Origin: Pseudanabaena mucicola FACHB-723
Lineage (GTDB): Bacteria; Cyanobacteriota; Cyanobacteriia; Pseudanabaenales; Pseudanabaenaceae
NCBI RefSeq assembly: GCF_014696385.1
Contig: NZ_JACJQB010000001.1
Location: 291,797 to 355,796 of the forward strand
Length of the DNA: 64,000 nucleotides
Direction of reading: 5' to 3'
The notes below the pieces were generated by a model. The model was given only the letters and a program-made list of their open reading frames with translations. It had not been told where the DNA came from and ran no database searches. Made by a program: the position numbers and the translations under genes. Positions 43,428-52,103 of the stretch are shown piece by piece; position 1 is the stretch's first letter; each line of letters opens with the position of its first letter.

Positions 43428-43787
43428 ATGTTAGATCCTTTAAATCCTCTCGCTAGAGTCTACGAAAAGATTCATGATTCTGTCGAAGACTGGAATAAAC
43501 CTGCACAAGCAGCTAATCAAATATCAAATGTTGCCGAACAAGTTGTAGATTTTTTGAATGAAGTTGACGGTATGACACAAGCTCATAGTAGAGACTTCAA
43601 AAAAGCAACCCCACGCTTTACTCTTCGTGATGGCTCTGTACTAAAGATGTGGAAAAATCCTGTTGGCGTTAACCATGTATTTATCGCTGACACTCAAGGT
43701 AACATGGTTTTTGGTGGTTTTGTTGGATGGATTCATACTGATGGATTAAATGAAGCAATCTCAACAATCAAACGGAAGTTCACTTAG
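43428..43787 (+). CDS. Unknown 119-aa protein, first gene of an unusual cassette
   Basis: No family recognised. The N-terminal half is helical (LARVYEKIHDSVEDWNKPAQ, then AANQISNVAEQVVDFLNEV), and the C-terminal half is predicted beta (RFTLRDGSVLKMWKNPVGV, HVFIADTQGNMVFGGFVGW). There is no signal peptide or membrane segment. A perfect TATAAT hexamer lies at 43394-43399, 29 bases before the start, but the -35 is poorly placed. The gene is followed after 49 bases by the HEPN-like gene on the same strand. Codon and base usage are AT-rich compared with the flanking housekeeping genes, and HIP1 sites are missing, which suggests recent arrival. Confidence 0.6.
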   Translation: MLDPLNPLARVYEKIHDSVEDWNKPAQAANQISNVAEQVVDFLNEVDGMTQAHSRDFKKATPRFTLRDGSVLKMWKNPVGVNHVFIADTQGNMVFGGFVGWIHTDGLNEAISTIKRKFT

Positions 43788-43836
43788 TTTCTGTGATTCT
43801 ACTCGGTGAATAATCTTCAAAATATATTAGTGAACA

Positions 43837-44580
43837 ATGGTAAGTGGAAATTTAATTCAAGTCAGCCCAAGATTTAGACTGGATCTATCTAATAGCTTGA
43901 TAACGAGTACCAGATCAGACGAAGGTGTATACAGTTTTGACAGTAAAAGAGCAGCTAGATTGATATTTCAAGATAGGATGGAAGGATGGTTTTTTACACC
44001 AGCTAAAAATCTCTTGGATGATAATCATGTCATGGCTGCTATTGGTATTGTAACGCCTCTTATTGAATCTCTGCAAGTATACAAATCAGGAAAACCAAAG
44101 GCTAACTTCACTGAGGGTGCAAAAAAGATTTTTCAATACTTATGCCAGAAAGATCGAAAACATTTTAGCAAGAAGCATTGTCCCCGTTGCACCTCTGAGG
44201 GAAACGAATTATGCAAAAAGCCAATAGACCTTTTGCATCAAGGAGTAAGATGTGGACTTGCTCATCAAGGTTTTCTTCAGAAAGCAGATGATCGCTTAGG
44301 GAAAAATAGGATTATTATCTCTTCTCGAAGAAATTCTTTTCCAATCATTTATGAAGCATCTGAAATGACTATATATGCTCCTTCTTATATTGATGCTATT
44401 AAAAATGCATTTGATGAATACTATATTGAACTAGAAAATAGTATTGATAGAGAGAGTGAAGTTTACACCAGTGAAATTAGTATTAATTTCATGAAGATTT
44501 GGGATATGAATTGGAATACAAAGAAAAACAGCTTCAAAGTTACGATGGAAGAATTGCCAGATCATAGCTATCCAATATAA
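43837..44580 (+). CDS. Unknown protein with a HEPN-like Rx4H motif
   Basis: 247 residues. The stretch LLHQGVRCGLAHQGFLQ holds R138-x4-H143 in a helix-like context, the pattern of the catalytic motif of HEPN RNases (R-x4-6-H). Just before it is a Cys cluster (C115, C118, C126 in HCPRCTSEGNELC) that might bind a metal. The N-terminal part (SFDSKRAARLIFQDRMEGWF, then a helical segment AAIGIVTPLIESLQ) and the C-terminal 90 residues match no family I know. If the motif is functional, the product would be an RNA-cutting effector. Middle gene of the three-gene run, 35 bases before the LRAT-like gene. Could also be a non-enzymatic helical protein. Confidence 0.55.
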   Translation: MVSGNLIQVSPRFRLDLSNSLITSTRSDEGVYSFDSKRAARLIFQDRMEGWFFTPAKNLLDDNHVMAAIGIVTPLIESLQVYKSGKPKANFTEGAKKIFQYLCQKDRKHFSKKHCPRCTSEGNELCKKPIDLLHQGVRCGLAHQGFLQKADDRLGKNRIIISSRRNSFPIIYEASEMTIYAPSYIDAIKNAFDEYYIELENSIDRESEVYTSEISINFMKIWDMNWNTKKNSFKVTMEELPDHSYPI

Positions 44581-44615
44581 CCATGTTCACAAATAAAAAT
44601 TAGAGGTATGTAGAG

Positions 44616-45317
44616 GTGACATTTCAGATAGGAGATATTTTGTCGGTTGAGTTATTTGCTCATACTCGACATTTCTTTGTTTATATTGGCAATGGAAAAA
44701 TAGTAGAGTGGGGACCTTGGGATGGAATATCTTGGATGGGGGGAAAAGGTCATGTTTTTACAAAAGAATTATTTAAGTCTGGCTCAGAATATAAATCGCT
44801 AGGTAGTGATGGAGAATTAAAAGAAATTACTCTAGAGCAACGCACAGGAGCTAGTGAGTCTTTGATTAATCAGAAAATTAGAGAGATGACCACAGGGATT
44901 GACTATCATTTAGGGCATCGCAATTGTGAACATTTTGCTTATTATGTTACTGGGTACACAGGCTATTCCCAGCAAAGTGTTTCCCATATGTTTACTGATC
45001 ACGATCCATTTACAAGTAATTCTATGATTCAAAATGTCCGCGAACTAAAAGATGAGCTTTTGAGGTCTAGTCATTGTGGAGTAGTTGGCTTATCTAGAGG
45101 AGACTTTAAAGATTCTACTCTTGTTGGCAAACTAAACGATGGTCATTATGTCTATCACTATAGCCATCCTTTAGGTGGTCAACATCTATATGTAACTACT
45201 ATTCCTAAATCTCAAAACTTTGAAGCTAGTTATGATTCAGTTCTTCTAGCGTACTATGGCGCATTTATAGGAAGAGGTGAAATCCTGAGTATTGTTAGAA
45301 AAGTAAGGGGATGCTAA
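44616..45317 (+). CDS. LRAT-like (NlpC/P60-superfamily) protein with NCEHF motif
   Basis: 233 residues, starting at GTG 44616 with AGAGGT upstream. The first 125 residues have the LRAT/permuted papain layout: IGDILSVELFAHTRHFFVYI with the catalytic-type His19, and GHRNCEHFAYYVTGY with the nucleophile C104 in the diagnostic NCEHF. Eukaryotic LRAT proteins are acyltransferases or phospholipases, and bacterial relatives are poorly known. Residues 125-233 (for example GKLNDGHYVYHYSHPLGGQH) form a second, unrecognised domain. There is no signal peptide, so it would act inside the cell. Next to a HEPN-like gene and two toxin-antitoxin pairs, it may be an effector on lipids or proteins (inference). 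Confidence 0.7.
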   Translation: MTFQIGDILSVELFAHTRHFFVYIGNGKIVEWGPWDGISWMGGKGHVFTKELFKSGSEYKSLGSDGELKEITLEQRTGASESLINQKIREMTTGIDYHLGHRNCEHFAYYVTGYTGYSQQSVSHMFTDHDPFTSNSMIQNVRELKDELLRSSHCGVVGLSRGDFKDSTLVGKLNDGHYVYHYSHPLGGQHLYVTTIPKSQNFEASYDSVLLAYYGAFIGRGEILSIVRKVRGC

Positions 45318-45321
45318 GTAT

Positions 45322-45630
45322 CTAAGCTAACTCTCCCATCACCGAATCCCAAGGAATTGGCTGCTCCCCTAACCTTTCGGACTCAGCGATCGCATCTAAA
45401 GCATCTTGCAAATCTAAACGATCTTCTAAATCAGTTTCTTCTAAAAAATCAACCAATTCTCTAGGCGTAGTATCCAGAATCTTTGCCAGCGTGAAAATAG
45501 AAATCTGTGGTGTGTCGTTGAAATAGAGCAAGCTATGCAAATATTCACGCTTTAACCATGCCAAAAAGCGATCAGGCGTAGTTCCCAAAACATCTGCTGA
45601 AGTTGCTAAGTCAACCGTCAACTTTGCCAT
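45322..45630 (-). CDS. Antitoxin-like orphan protein
   Basis: 102 residues from the ATG at 45628-45630 (MAKLTVDLATSADVLG); an ATG 11 codons upstream is also in frame. The N-terminal part looks like a HTH-type or coiled DNA-associated domain (TPDRFLAWLKREY, ISIFTLAKILDTTPRELVDF). The C-terminal part LDALDAIAESERLGEQPIPW-type, ending SVMGELA, resembles the toxin-binding tails of RelB/Phd-like antitoxins. No toxin gene overlaps it. It converges on the LRAT-like gene with 4 bases between stops. It might be a solitary antitoxin or a small regulator. Confidence 0.55.
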   Translation of the reverse strand: MAKLTVDLATSADVLGTTPDRFLAWLKREYLHSLLYFNDTPQISIFTLAKILDTTPRELVDFLEETDLEDRLDLQDALDAIAESERLGEQPIPWDSVMGELA

Positions 45631-45804
45631 AATTTTACTCAATAGCGAAAAAGTAAAGAGCATAAGTGCTATCTAGGTTTGATTGTACTCTAAACTTCAG
45701 CACGATCGCCAATGCCCTTACCATGCATGAAAAACTGATACTTCATGGCATCCGCTATCGTCCCAATTACAAGATTGCGATCGCAAAAAAGATTCCCCGA
45801 AATT

Positions 45805-46494
45805 TTAGATTGCCTGACATGGCTTGATCACGACCATTTCCTGATCCTCTGTCCAGACAGGATATTTTTGCATCACAAACTCAAACAGGTTGCTGGTTTC
45901 GTGCCACTGGAGCCAGCGCTGCAAGTGGGGATAGGGACTTGTGTGGAACCAGTCAATATCGACATAGGCAAACTGGCGAATGAACGGGAAAATCGCCGCA
46001 TCGGCGAGGGTTTGCCGATCGCAAATTAAAAAGCTAACTTGCGATGATGGCTCTAGGTTTTGCTGAAGTTGTGATTCGAGAATCTGTAGGAATTGTTCCG
46101 CTTGTTGGCGGTAAAACTCTTGGGGTTGTTCAGGAAAACGATTGGGATATTTATAGCGATCGAGGGACTGTTTAAATTCGCGATCATTTGTGGTGATTAA
46201 CTGTTTTGCGATCGCAATTGACTCTATGGGCAAATCTGCCCAACCCTCTGGATCATGTTGTTGCAATGCCCAATTCATGATGTCGAGACTTTCTTCCAAA
46301 ATGATTGCGTTCTGCCCCTCGCCAATTTGTATCACAGGGGTAGTTCCCTTGGGCGATATTTCTAGCATTTGTTGCGGTTTAGCCTTGAGAGAGACTTCCC
46401 TCAGTTCATAACTGATATTTGCATAGGCAAGCGCGAGTCTGGCTCTAATCGCATAGGGACAACGCCGAAAGGAATAAACAATGGGAAGACTCAT
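45805..46494 (-). CDS. Glutathione S-transferase family protein
   Basis: Thioredoxin-fold N-terminal domain plus helical C-terminal domain, 229 residues from the ATG at 46492-46494 (MSLPIVYSFRRCPYAIRARL). A longer reading frame starting at 46587 would run into the kinase gene. The CPY motif (C12 in RRCPYA) and the cis-Pro region KGTTPVIQIGEG with ILEESLDIMNWA are GST/glutaredoxin-2-like. In the C-terminal half, FLICDRQTLADAAIFPFIRQ is the N-capping box region. Substrate unknown. It lies 16 bases downstream of the giant kinase gene and is probably co-transcribed with it, which hints at a redox or stress link. Confidence 0.82.
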   Translation of the reverse strand: MSLPIVYSFRRCPYAIRARLALAYANISYELREVSLKAKPQQMLEISPKGTTPVIQIGEGQNAIILEESLDIMNWALQQHDPEGWADLPIESIAIAKQLITTNDREFKQSLDRYKYPNRFPEQPQEFYRQQAEQFLQILESQLQQNLEPSSQVSFLICDRQTLADAAIFPFIRQFAYVDIDWFHTSPYPHLQRWLQWHETSNLFEFVMQKYPVWTEDQEMVVIKPCQAI

Positions 46495-46510
46495 AGATTC
46501 TGATAGAGGT

Positions 46511-49500
46511 TCAAACACGTTGATGGATAAATTCTGATAGAGATCGCGAAATTTCCTTGAGATTAATTGGCTTGCTGATATAGTCATTCATGCCTGCATC
46601 AATACAGATTTGATAGTCCTCTGGCAAGGCATCGGCTGTGAGTGCAATAATCCAAGGCTGTACCAAATTGAGATTGGTGCGAATTGCTCTTGTCGTATCG
46701 AGTCCATTGAGAATCGGCATCTGTACATCCATAAAGATGACATCGTAGTTGGTTGCTGTATTTGACTGCTCAAGAGCCGCCAGACACTCACTTCCATTAT
46801 TCACCACATCCGCATCATAGCCTAGTCTTTGGAGCATTAGAGCGGCGATTTTTTGATTGAGAAGATTGTCTTCGACGACCAAAATCTTAAGTGGAAATTT
46901 CTGGAAATCCATTGCCAAATTATTAGGGATAGGATCTAGAGGGTTCTCTTGGGGCTGATTAGCATCACTAGGATTTGCTAATGGAAATCTCACTGTAAAG
47001 TGGAATGTTGAGCCTTGTTGATTTTGTCGCGTGTCATCCATTACCCAATCTGCGGGAGGATGTCCGCCCACCTTACCCCCACTTTCTACCCAGATTCTCC
47101 CATTCATCATTTCCACAAGACGTTTACAGATTGCTAAGCCCAGTCCTGTGCCACCATATTGACGGTTGATCGAAGCATCAGCTTGGGTAAAGGGACGGAA
47201 TAACTTATTAATACTCTTACTATCGATGCCAATACCTGTATCGGCGATCGCAAATTTAAATTCATAGACGTTCGACTTAATCAGTTTGCGACTGTAGCTA
47301 ATGGAAACAGAGCCTTGCTCGGTGAACTTAATGGCATTGCCAATCAGATTGATCAATATTTGGCGTAACCTTGAGCTATCACCAATTACATTTGTGGCGC
47401 TATTGTTGTTGATATGACATTGCAAGTTAATGTTTTGATCAAAGGCTTGCTTGCTCAGTAGGCTACAAACAAAATTGAGCGTATCCTCAAATTTGAACTC
47501 TTTATTGTCTAAGCGCAATTTGCCAGACTCAATTTTAGAAAAATCGAGAATATCGTTAATGAGCATGAGTAGCGCATCGCCACTATCGAGAATAATCTGC
47601 ACAAAGTTTTTCTGGGCATGATTGAGGGGCGTATTCGCCAAAAGCTGTGCCATACCTAGTACACCATTCATTGGGGTACGCAGTTCATGGCTCATATTTG
47701 CCAAGAAATCACTTTTGGCTTTGTTGGCACTATCAGCTAAAGCCTTGGACTTGGCGAGGGCTATTTCCGTTTGTTTTTGTTCCTCTAGCTTGGTTTGCAA
47801 TTGTTGATAGAGTGAAGATTGTTGGATTGCGATCGCAAGTTGATTGGCGATGGTTTGGGTGATTTCAATTTCATTGTCTTGCCAATGCTCAGCCCGATAG
47901 GCTCGCCGCAAGCTGAGGCTTCCCCAAGTCTGATCATTGACAATAATCGGCATCAGCAGCCAAGCCCCATCAGAGTCTTTTTTCTCTGATAACTCACGAT
48001 TGACGGGATCATTTATGTTATGCGTATTATCGACTTGCACAAACTGCTTGTTTTTGAGCATCTCGGCAAAGGGATTATCCAGATCCGTAATTTCAACTCC
48101 AACGCTTTCAAACACTGAGTCTCCGTCTTGGAAAACCGCAATATGTTTCCAAATCTGTTGTTCGGGCAAATATTGAACGATGCTTGCCTGCTCTAGATTG
48201 AGAAGATTTGCGATCGCATTTATTGCCATCTGGAATACGACCTTGACATCGAGAGAATTGCGAATGGTTTGGACAAAATGATTGAGCATTTTCTCTTGTT
48301 GTACTTTATGCTCTAAAGCCTTTTCCGTTAGCTTTTGCGTAGTGAAATTACGCGATATTTCCGTTACAGAAACTACATCACCATCTGTTCCAATTTCGGG
48401 AACGAGGATAGATTGGAAATATTTTGATGTTCCCTTAATTATGGTTTCAAATTCTACCAAACAGGGTTCTTTCGTTGTAAAGGCGCTCTCAATCGCCCTA
48501 GCTAGCTCAGGGGGTAAGGGTAACTCTGCATGGGACTTGTTAATATAGTAATCAGTAGGTTTGTCTGTAAAGAAGGTAATGGCTGGATTGATATAGGTAC
48601 GTCTTAGCTGTCGATCAAATTTAGCGATAATATCAGGAATATTCTCAAGTAAGGTGCGGAGTTCTTGCTCTTGACGGCTCAGAGTTTGTTCATAGAGTTT
48701 CCGTTGGGTGACATCGCGACAAATGCAGAACTGAAGCATTTCACCATCGATTTCCATATTATTCGCACTAATTTCCACATCAAGAATTGAGCCATTCTTA
48801 CGGCGATGGCGTGTCTCGAAGTGGGCGTTACGAATATTTTGTAAGTCTGCCAAGGATTTTGTTATCTCTGTTTTTGTCCATTTAGTATCAATCTCATGAA
48901 TCTGAAACTGAGTTAATTCTTCGATGGTGTAGCCCAGCATTGTCGCGTAGCTTTGGTTTACTTCCAGAATCTGACCTTGAGTATTTAAGATCACAATCCC
49001 ATCAAAGGAATTACTTAAAAATGCTTTATTGCGAACCAGTTCTTTTTGCAGCTTTATTTCCGTTTGTTTGCGATCGTTAATGTTCATCATTACACCGACC
49101 ATTTTGATAGCTTTGCCAGAGCTGTCGTACACACCCTTACCTTTGGTTAGTACCCAATACACTGAGCCATCTGGATGGATGATCCGATATTCTAGATCTA
49201 GTAATGTGCGATTTGCGATCGCATTCTCAAAGGCAGCTTCTACCCATGCCAAGTCGTCGGGATGTACTCGATCTCGCCATGACACATAGTTACTCACTGC
49301 CGTATCAGGATCTAACCCCATTAACTGAAAATGCTCACTAGTCCAATCGGCTATTCCTGTGGCGACATCAAAACTCCAACAACCAATTTGATTAAGATCG
49401 GTGGCTAGTCGTCGTTGTTGTTCACTATGTTGTAAAGCCTTCAGCAGTTGACTTTGGATGATGGCGATCGCCAGTTGATTTGCTACCTGTTGTAATAGTT

Positions 49501-51325
49501 CAACTTCAAAGTTTGTCCATTGGCGCGGACGATCACACTGATCGATGACTAGCAATCCCCATAGATTTTCTGACTCAATGATTGGGGTGATGATGTTGGC
49601 TTTGACCTCAAACTGCCTAAAAAATGCGGCATGATCCGCAGGCATATGCGGTGCATCCACATTGTCAAACTTAACGACTCGATCTCTCTGATAACTTTCC
49701 AGATATTCATTATGGAAACAAGGCGTTTCCACATATTTGCCCACTGATTGAAAGGGTGGAGTTACTAACTCCTGCAAAACAGTACCCGCACCATCATTCT
49801 GAAGCTGAATAATAAAAACTCGTGAGGCTTGGAAAATATTTTGAATTTCACCAACGGCAGTTAGTAAGATCGTCTCTAGATCTAAGGATTGACGGATTTT
49901 GAGGGAAACCTCTGCCAGTATTTGCGTGCGCTGATATTGAAGTTGTAGTTCCTGTTCGGTATGCCTACGATTGGTAATGTCACGAATAATCATAACAGCC
50001 GTATCTGTCTCCACTGGCATCGCACGCACTTCTTCATAGTGGCAAAGCCCATCAACTTCAAATGTCTGCTCGATCTCGAGCATCTCTCTAGTCGCGAGTG
50101 CCTTTTGTACGGCTTGTAACTGCGCCTCAGCTAAATCTGAGGGCAAAAACTCGCGTATATTCTTGCCAATCGGATCAACTTTAGATGGGATTAAGTCATA
50201 AAAAGATGTCGGTCGCTTGCATTCTAAATAGACTCCATCGACGCTGACTAAATTCACCATGTCGGGAATTGCATTAATAATCGAACGGAGTTTGCGCTGA
50301 CTGGCTTGTAATTCTGAAGTGCGCTCTTGCACTTGCTTTTCTAGGGATGTATTCAGATTTTGCAGGTTTCGATAAAGCTCTGTTTGTTGAATTGCGATCG
50401 CAACTTGAGTGGATACTTGCTGAATTAATTTAATCTCAAAGTCTTCCCATAGGTGCGTATTGGCGCAGTGATGCACAATCATTAAGCCCCATAGGATCGG
50501 CTGCGATTGCTGACTGATACTACCCGATAAAATAATTGGCGCAACCATGTTGGCGCGTACCTGAAAGCCCTCCAACATCTGCAAATGACATTCGGCAAAT
50601 CCCGCTTTATGGATATCAGGGTTAGCATAAATTTTGCCGTCAAGATATTCGTTAATCTGTGACTCTGAAGGTGTGACACAGCTAGTTTCCGAGCCGAAAT
50701 CTAAACAAGATGGCCAAGGGGCAGCGACCGATTCCGCCACAATGCGTCGTTTCATCTGCTCATCAAATTTGTAAATTAATGTGCGATCGGCTTTAAGAAA
50801 CTGCCTCACCTCATGCACCACAGTCTGACAAATATCTTCTAGGTTGATAAATTGACTAACTTTGAGGGCAACTCTAGAAACGATTGCTTCCCGTTTGCGT
50901 AAATTCTCTAGTTTGGTGGTTAAGTTAAAGTGCGAAATTGCACCATGGATACAGTATCTCAGCGAAAATTCATTAATGTCATTCTTAACTAAATAGTCAA
51001 ATGCACCCAGTTTTAGTGCTTGCACGGCATCTCTCGCATTTTCACTACCTGTAAGGACGACAACTGGTAATTTTTGATTTGGATTATTGTATGTAGCGAT
51101 TTCTTCACGAATTTTTGATAGAAAAACCATGCCATTCCCATCAGGCAAGCTCAGATCCATCAAAGTTATCTGTGGTTTGTGCAGATGCCATAGCTCTAAC
51201 CCTTCCTTGAACGTACTTGCTTCTAAAACCTGTAGATTAATGTCCGAGCTTTGTATGTATAGCCGAAATAGCTCGCGATCGCTTCTACAGTCATCGACTA
51301 TCAAGATAGTTTGAGAGTTAGTCAT
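46511..51325 (-). CDS. Large hybrid sensor histidine kinase with two receiver domains
   Basis: 1604 residues, no transmembrane segment, so a soluble sensor. Order (approximate residues): receiver 5-120 (ILIVDDCRSDRELF, ITLMDLSLPDG); GAF 160-320 (YKFDEQ...VAIAIQQTELYRNL); PAS 345-460; GAF 475-635; PAS/PAC 645-760; PAS 770-890; PAS 905-1015; GAF 1030-1190; coiled coil; HisKA near 1215 with the phospho-His in FLANMSHELRTPMNGVLGMA; HATPase to about 1450 (NLIGNAIKFTEQG, ADTGIGI, GGTGLGLAICKRL); C-terminal receiver 1480-1600 (ILVVEDNLLNQK, FMDVQMPILNG). The GAF domains lack an obvious CH-type bilin Cys, so a phytochrome role is not supported. The output partner and signal are unknown. Confidence 0.92.
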   Translation of the reverse strand: MTNSQTILIVDDCRSDRELFRLYIQSSDINLQVLEASTFKEGLELWHLHKPQITLMDLSLPDGNGMVFLSKIREEIATYNNPNQKLPVVVLTGSENARDAVQALKLGAFDYLVKNDINEFSLRYCIHGAISHFNLTTKLENLRKREAIVSRVALKVSQFINLEDICQTVVHEVRQFLKADRTLIYKFDEQMKRRIVAESVAAPWPSCLDFGSETSCVTPSESQINEYLDGKIYANPDIHKAGFAECHLQMLEGFQVRANMVAPIILSGSISQQSQPILWGLMIVHHCANTHLWEDFEIKLIQQVSTQVAIAIQQTELYRNLQNLNTSLEKQVQERTSELQASQRKLRSIINAIPDMVNLVSVDGVYLECKRPTSFYDLIPSKVDPIGKNIREFLPSDLAEAQLQAVQKALATREMLEIEQTFEVDGLCHYEEVRAMPVETDTAVMIIRDITNRRHTEQELQLQYQRTQILAEVSLKIRQSLDLETILLTAVGEIQNIFQASRVFIIQLQNDGAGTVLQELVTPPFQSVGKYVETPCFHNEYLESYQRDRVVKFDNVDAPHMPADHAAFFRQFEVKANIITPIIESENLWGLLVIDQCDRPRQWTNFEVELLQQVANQLAIAIIQSQLLKALQHSEQQRRLATDLNQIGCWSFDVATGIADWTSEHFQLMGLDPDTAVSNYVSWRDRVHPDDLAWVEAAFENAIANRTLLDLEYRIIHPDGSVYWVLTKGKGVYDSSGKAIKMVGVMMNINDRKQTEIKLQKELVRNKAFLSNSFDGIVILNTQGQILEVNQSYATMLGYTIEELTQFQIHEIDTKWTKTEITKSLADLQNIRNAHFETRHRRKNGSILDVEISANNMEIDGEMLQFCICRDVTQRKLYEQTLSRQEQELRTLLENIPDIIAKFDRQLRRTYINPAITFFTDKPTDYYINKSHAELPLPPELARAIESAFTTKEPCLVEFETIIKGTSKYFQSILVPEIGTDGDVVSVTEISRNFTTQKLTEKALEHKVQQEKMLNHFVQTIRNSLDVKVVFQMAINAIANLLNLEQASIVQYLPEQQIWKHIAVFQDGDSVFESVGVEITDLDNPFAEMLKNKQFVQVDNTHNINDPVNRELSEKKDSDGAWLLMPIIVNDQTWGSLSLRRAYRAEHWQDNEIEITQTIANQLAIAIQQSSLYQQLQTKLEEQKQTEIALAKSKALADSANKAKSDFLANMSHELRTPMNGVLGMAQLLANTPLNHAQKNFVQIILDSGDALLMLINDILDFSKIESGKLRLDNKEFKFEDTLNFVCSLLSKQAFDQNINLQCHINNNSATNVIGDSSRLRQILINLIGNAIKFTEQGSVSISYSRKLIKSNVYEFKFAIADTGIGIDSKSINKLFRPFTQADASINRQYGGTGLGLAICKRLVEMMNGRIWVESGGKVGGHPPADWVMDDTRQNQQGSTFHFTVRFPLANPSDANQPQENPLDPIPNNLAMDFQKFPLKILVVEDNLLNQKIAALMLQRLGYDADVVNNGSECLAALEQSNTATNYDVIFMDVQMPILNGLDTTRAIRTNLNLVQPWIIALTADALPEDYQICIDAGMNDYISKPINLKEISRSLSEFIHQRV

Positions 51326-51374
51326 ATCTGCCTTAAATGAACCTGATCTGAATCCTTTGAATAAGCTTTTAAAT

Positions 51375-51884
51375 TTAGTGAGGCTTTACCGTATAGTTAT
51401 CCAGAATTTCCCTGCCTTTGCGAGTCAAAGATTCTGACCCTTCTAGCAAGAGTAAATACTGTCCACGTTCTAAACATCCCCGACAAGAGATGGAAAGACT
51501 ACTCTTAAAAAACCATCCGTATAATGTGCCGATGGTTCCGCCTGTGAAAATACCAATCAAGCCTGATGTAGATGCGATCGTAAATAAGGCTTGATACCAA
51601 TCAAGATTTGGTAAGTTAATCTTAAAAATGAAATACAATGTGACCCCCACGATCGTGCTAACCATACCTAGCCATAACATTCCCAACTTTGCATAGTTCC
51701 ATGTCGTGTGGGCAGGATTAAATAAACCAACACTATCGGGGCTACTATAACCTTTGCCGACTAATGCTAAATGCTCTGGGGAAATGCCATGGCATTGCAG
51801 CAATCGATAGGCTTCAAATGCTGAGGATTCGTCGGGTAAAACAGCAATCATCAGCCGAGAATGTTTTGAGCGAGTGTGAGTCAC
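51375..51884 (-). CDS. Membrane protein with an N-terminal cytosolic domain, unknown function
   Basis: 169 residues. Residues 10-45 (LMIAVLPDESSAFEAYRLLQ, then GISPEHLALVGKGYS) form a small alpha/beta domain like those of cyanobacterial general-stress proteins. Two helices follow (about 67-88 and 100-123, the second Gly-rich: SGLIGIFTGGTIGTLYGWFF), then a short tail (GQYLLLLEGSESLTRKGREI) resembling another strand-helix unit. No enzyme motif is seen. Start at 51884 (MTHTRSKHSRL). Not clearly linked to the kinase, which is 49 bases downstream on the same strand. Confidence 0.65.
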   Translation of the reverse strand: MTHTRSKHSRLMIAVLPDESSAFEAYRLLQCHGISPEHLALVGKGYSSPDSVGLFNPAHTTWNYAKLGMLWLGMVSTIVGVTLYFIFKINLPNLDWYQALFTIASTSGLIGIFTGGTIGTLYGWFFKSSLSISCRGCLERGQYLLLLEGSESLTRKGREILDNYTVKPH

Positions 51885-52004
51885 GAGTGATGCCTGCTAT
51901 CTACTAGATAGTTGATTTAGATTATAGAAATATATCTTCTTAGATTCTACAAAGTTTCAGGCAATTCCAGCGATTTCTTAAACTTTAAATAAATAATTGG
52001 CGAT

Positions 52005-52103
52005 GCCATCATCCCTAGCCTATCTCCCGCAGGAGAGGAGAATAAGAAAATATGGATTCTACTCCCCTTCTCCCCTAGGGAGAAGGGGGCGGGGGATGAT
52101 GGC
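52005..52103. repeat. Imperfect inverted-repeat element with GCCATCATCC ends
   Basis: GCCATCATCC at 52005-52014 and its complement GGATGATGGC at 52094-52103. Inside are two smaller hairpins: CTCCCGCAGGAG near 52024, and CTTCTCCC-CTAG-GGGAGAAG-like near 52068. The right side is G-rich (GAAGGGGGCGGGGGATGATG). No coding content. The shape is that of a small non-autonomous palindromic repeat; the right end abuts the stop codon of the Hsp70-like gene. Confidence 0.6.

Noticed and set aside
46511..51325. Phytochrome identity for the hybrid kinase GAF domains
   Set aside because: No PHY domain and no obvious bilin-binding Cys-His in the GAF domains, so only a generic sensor call is supported.
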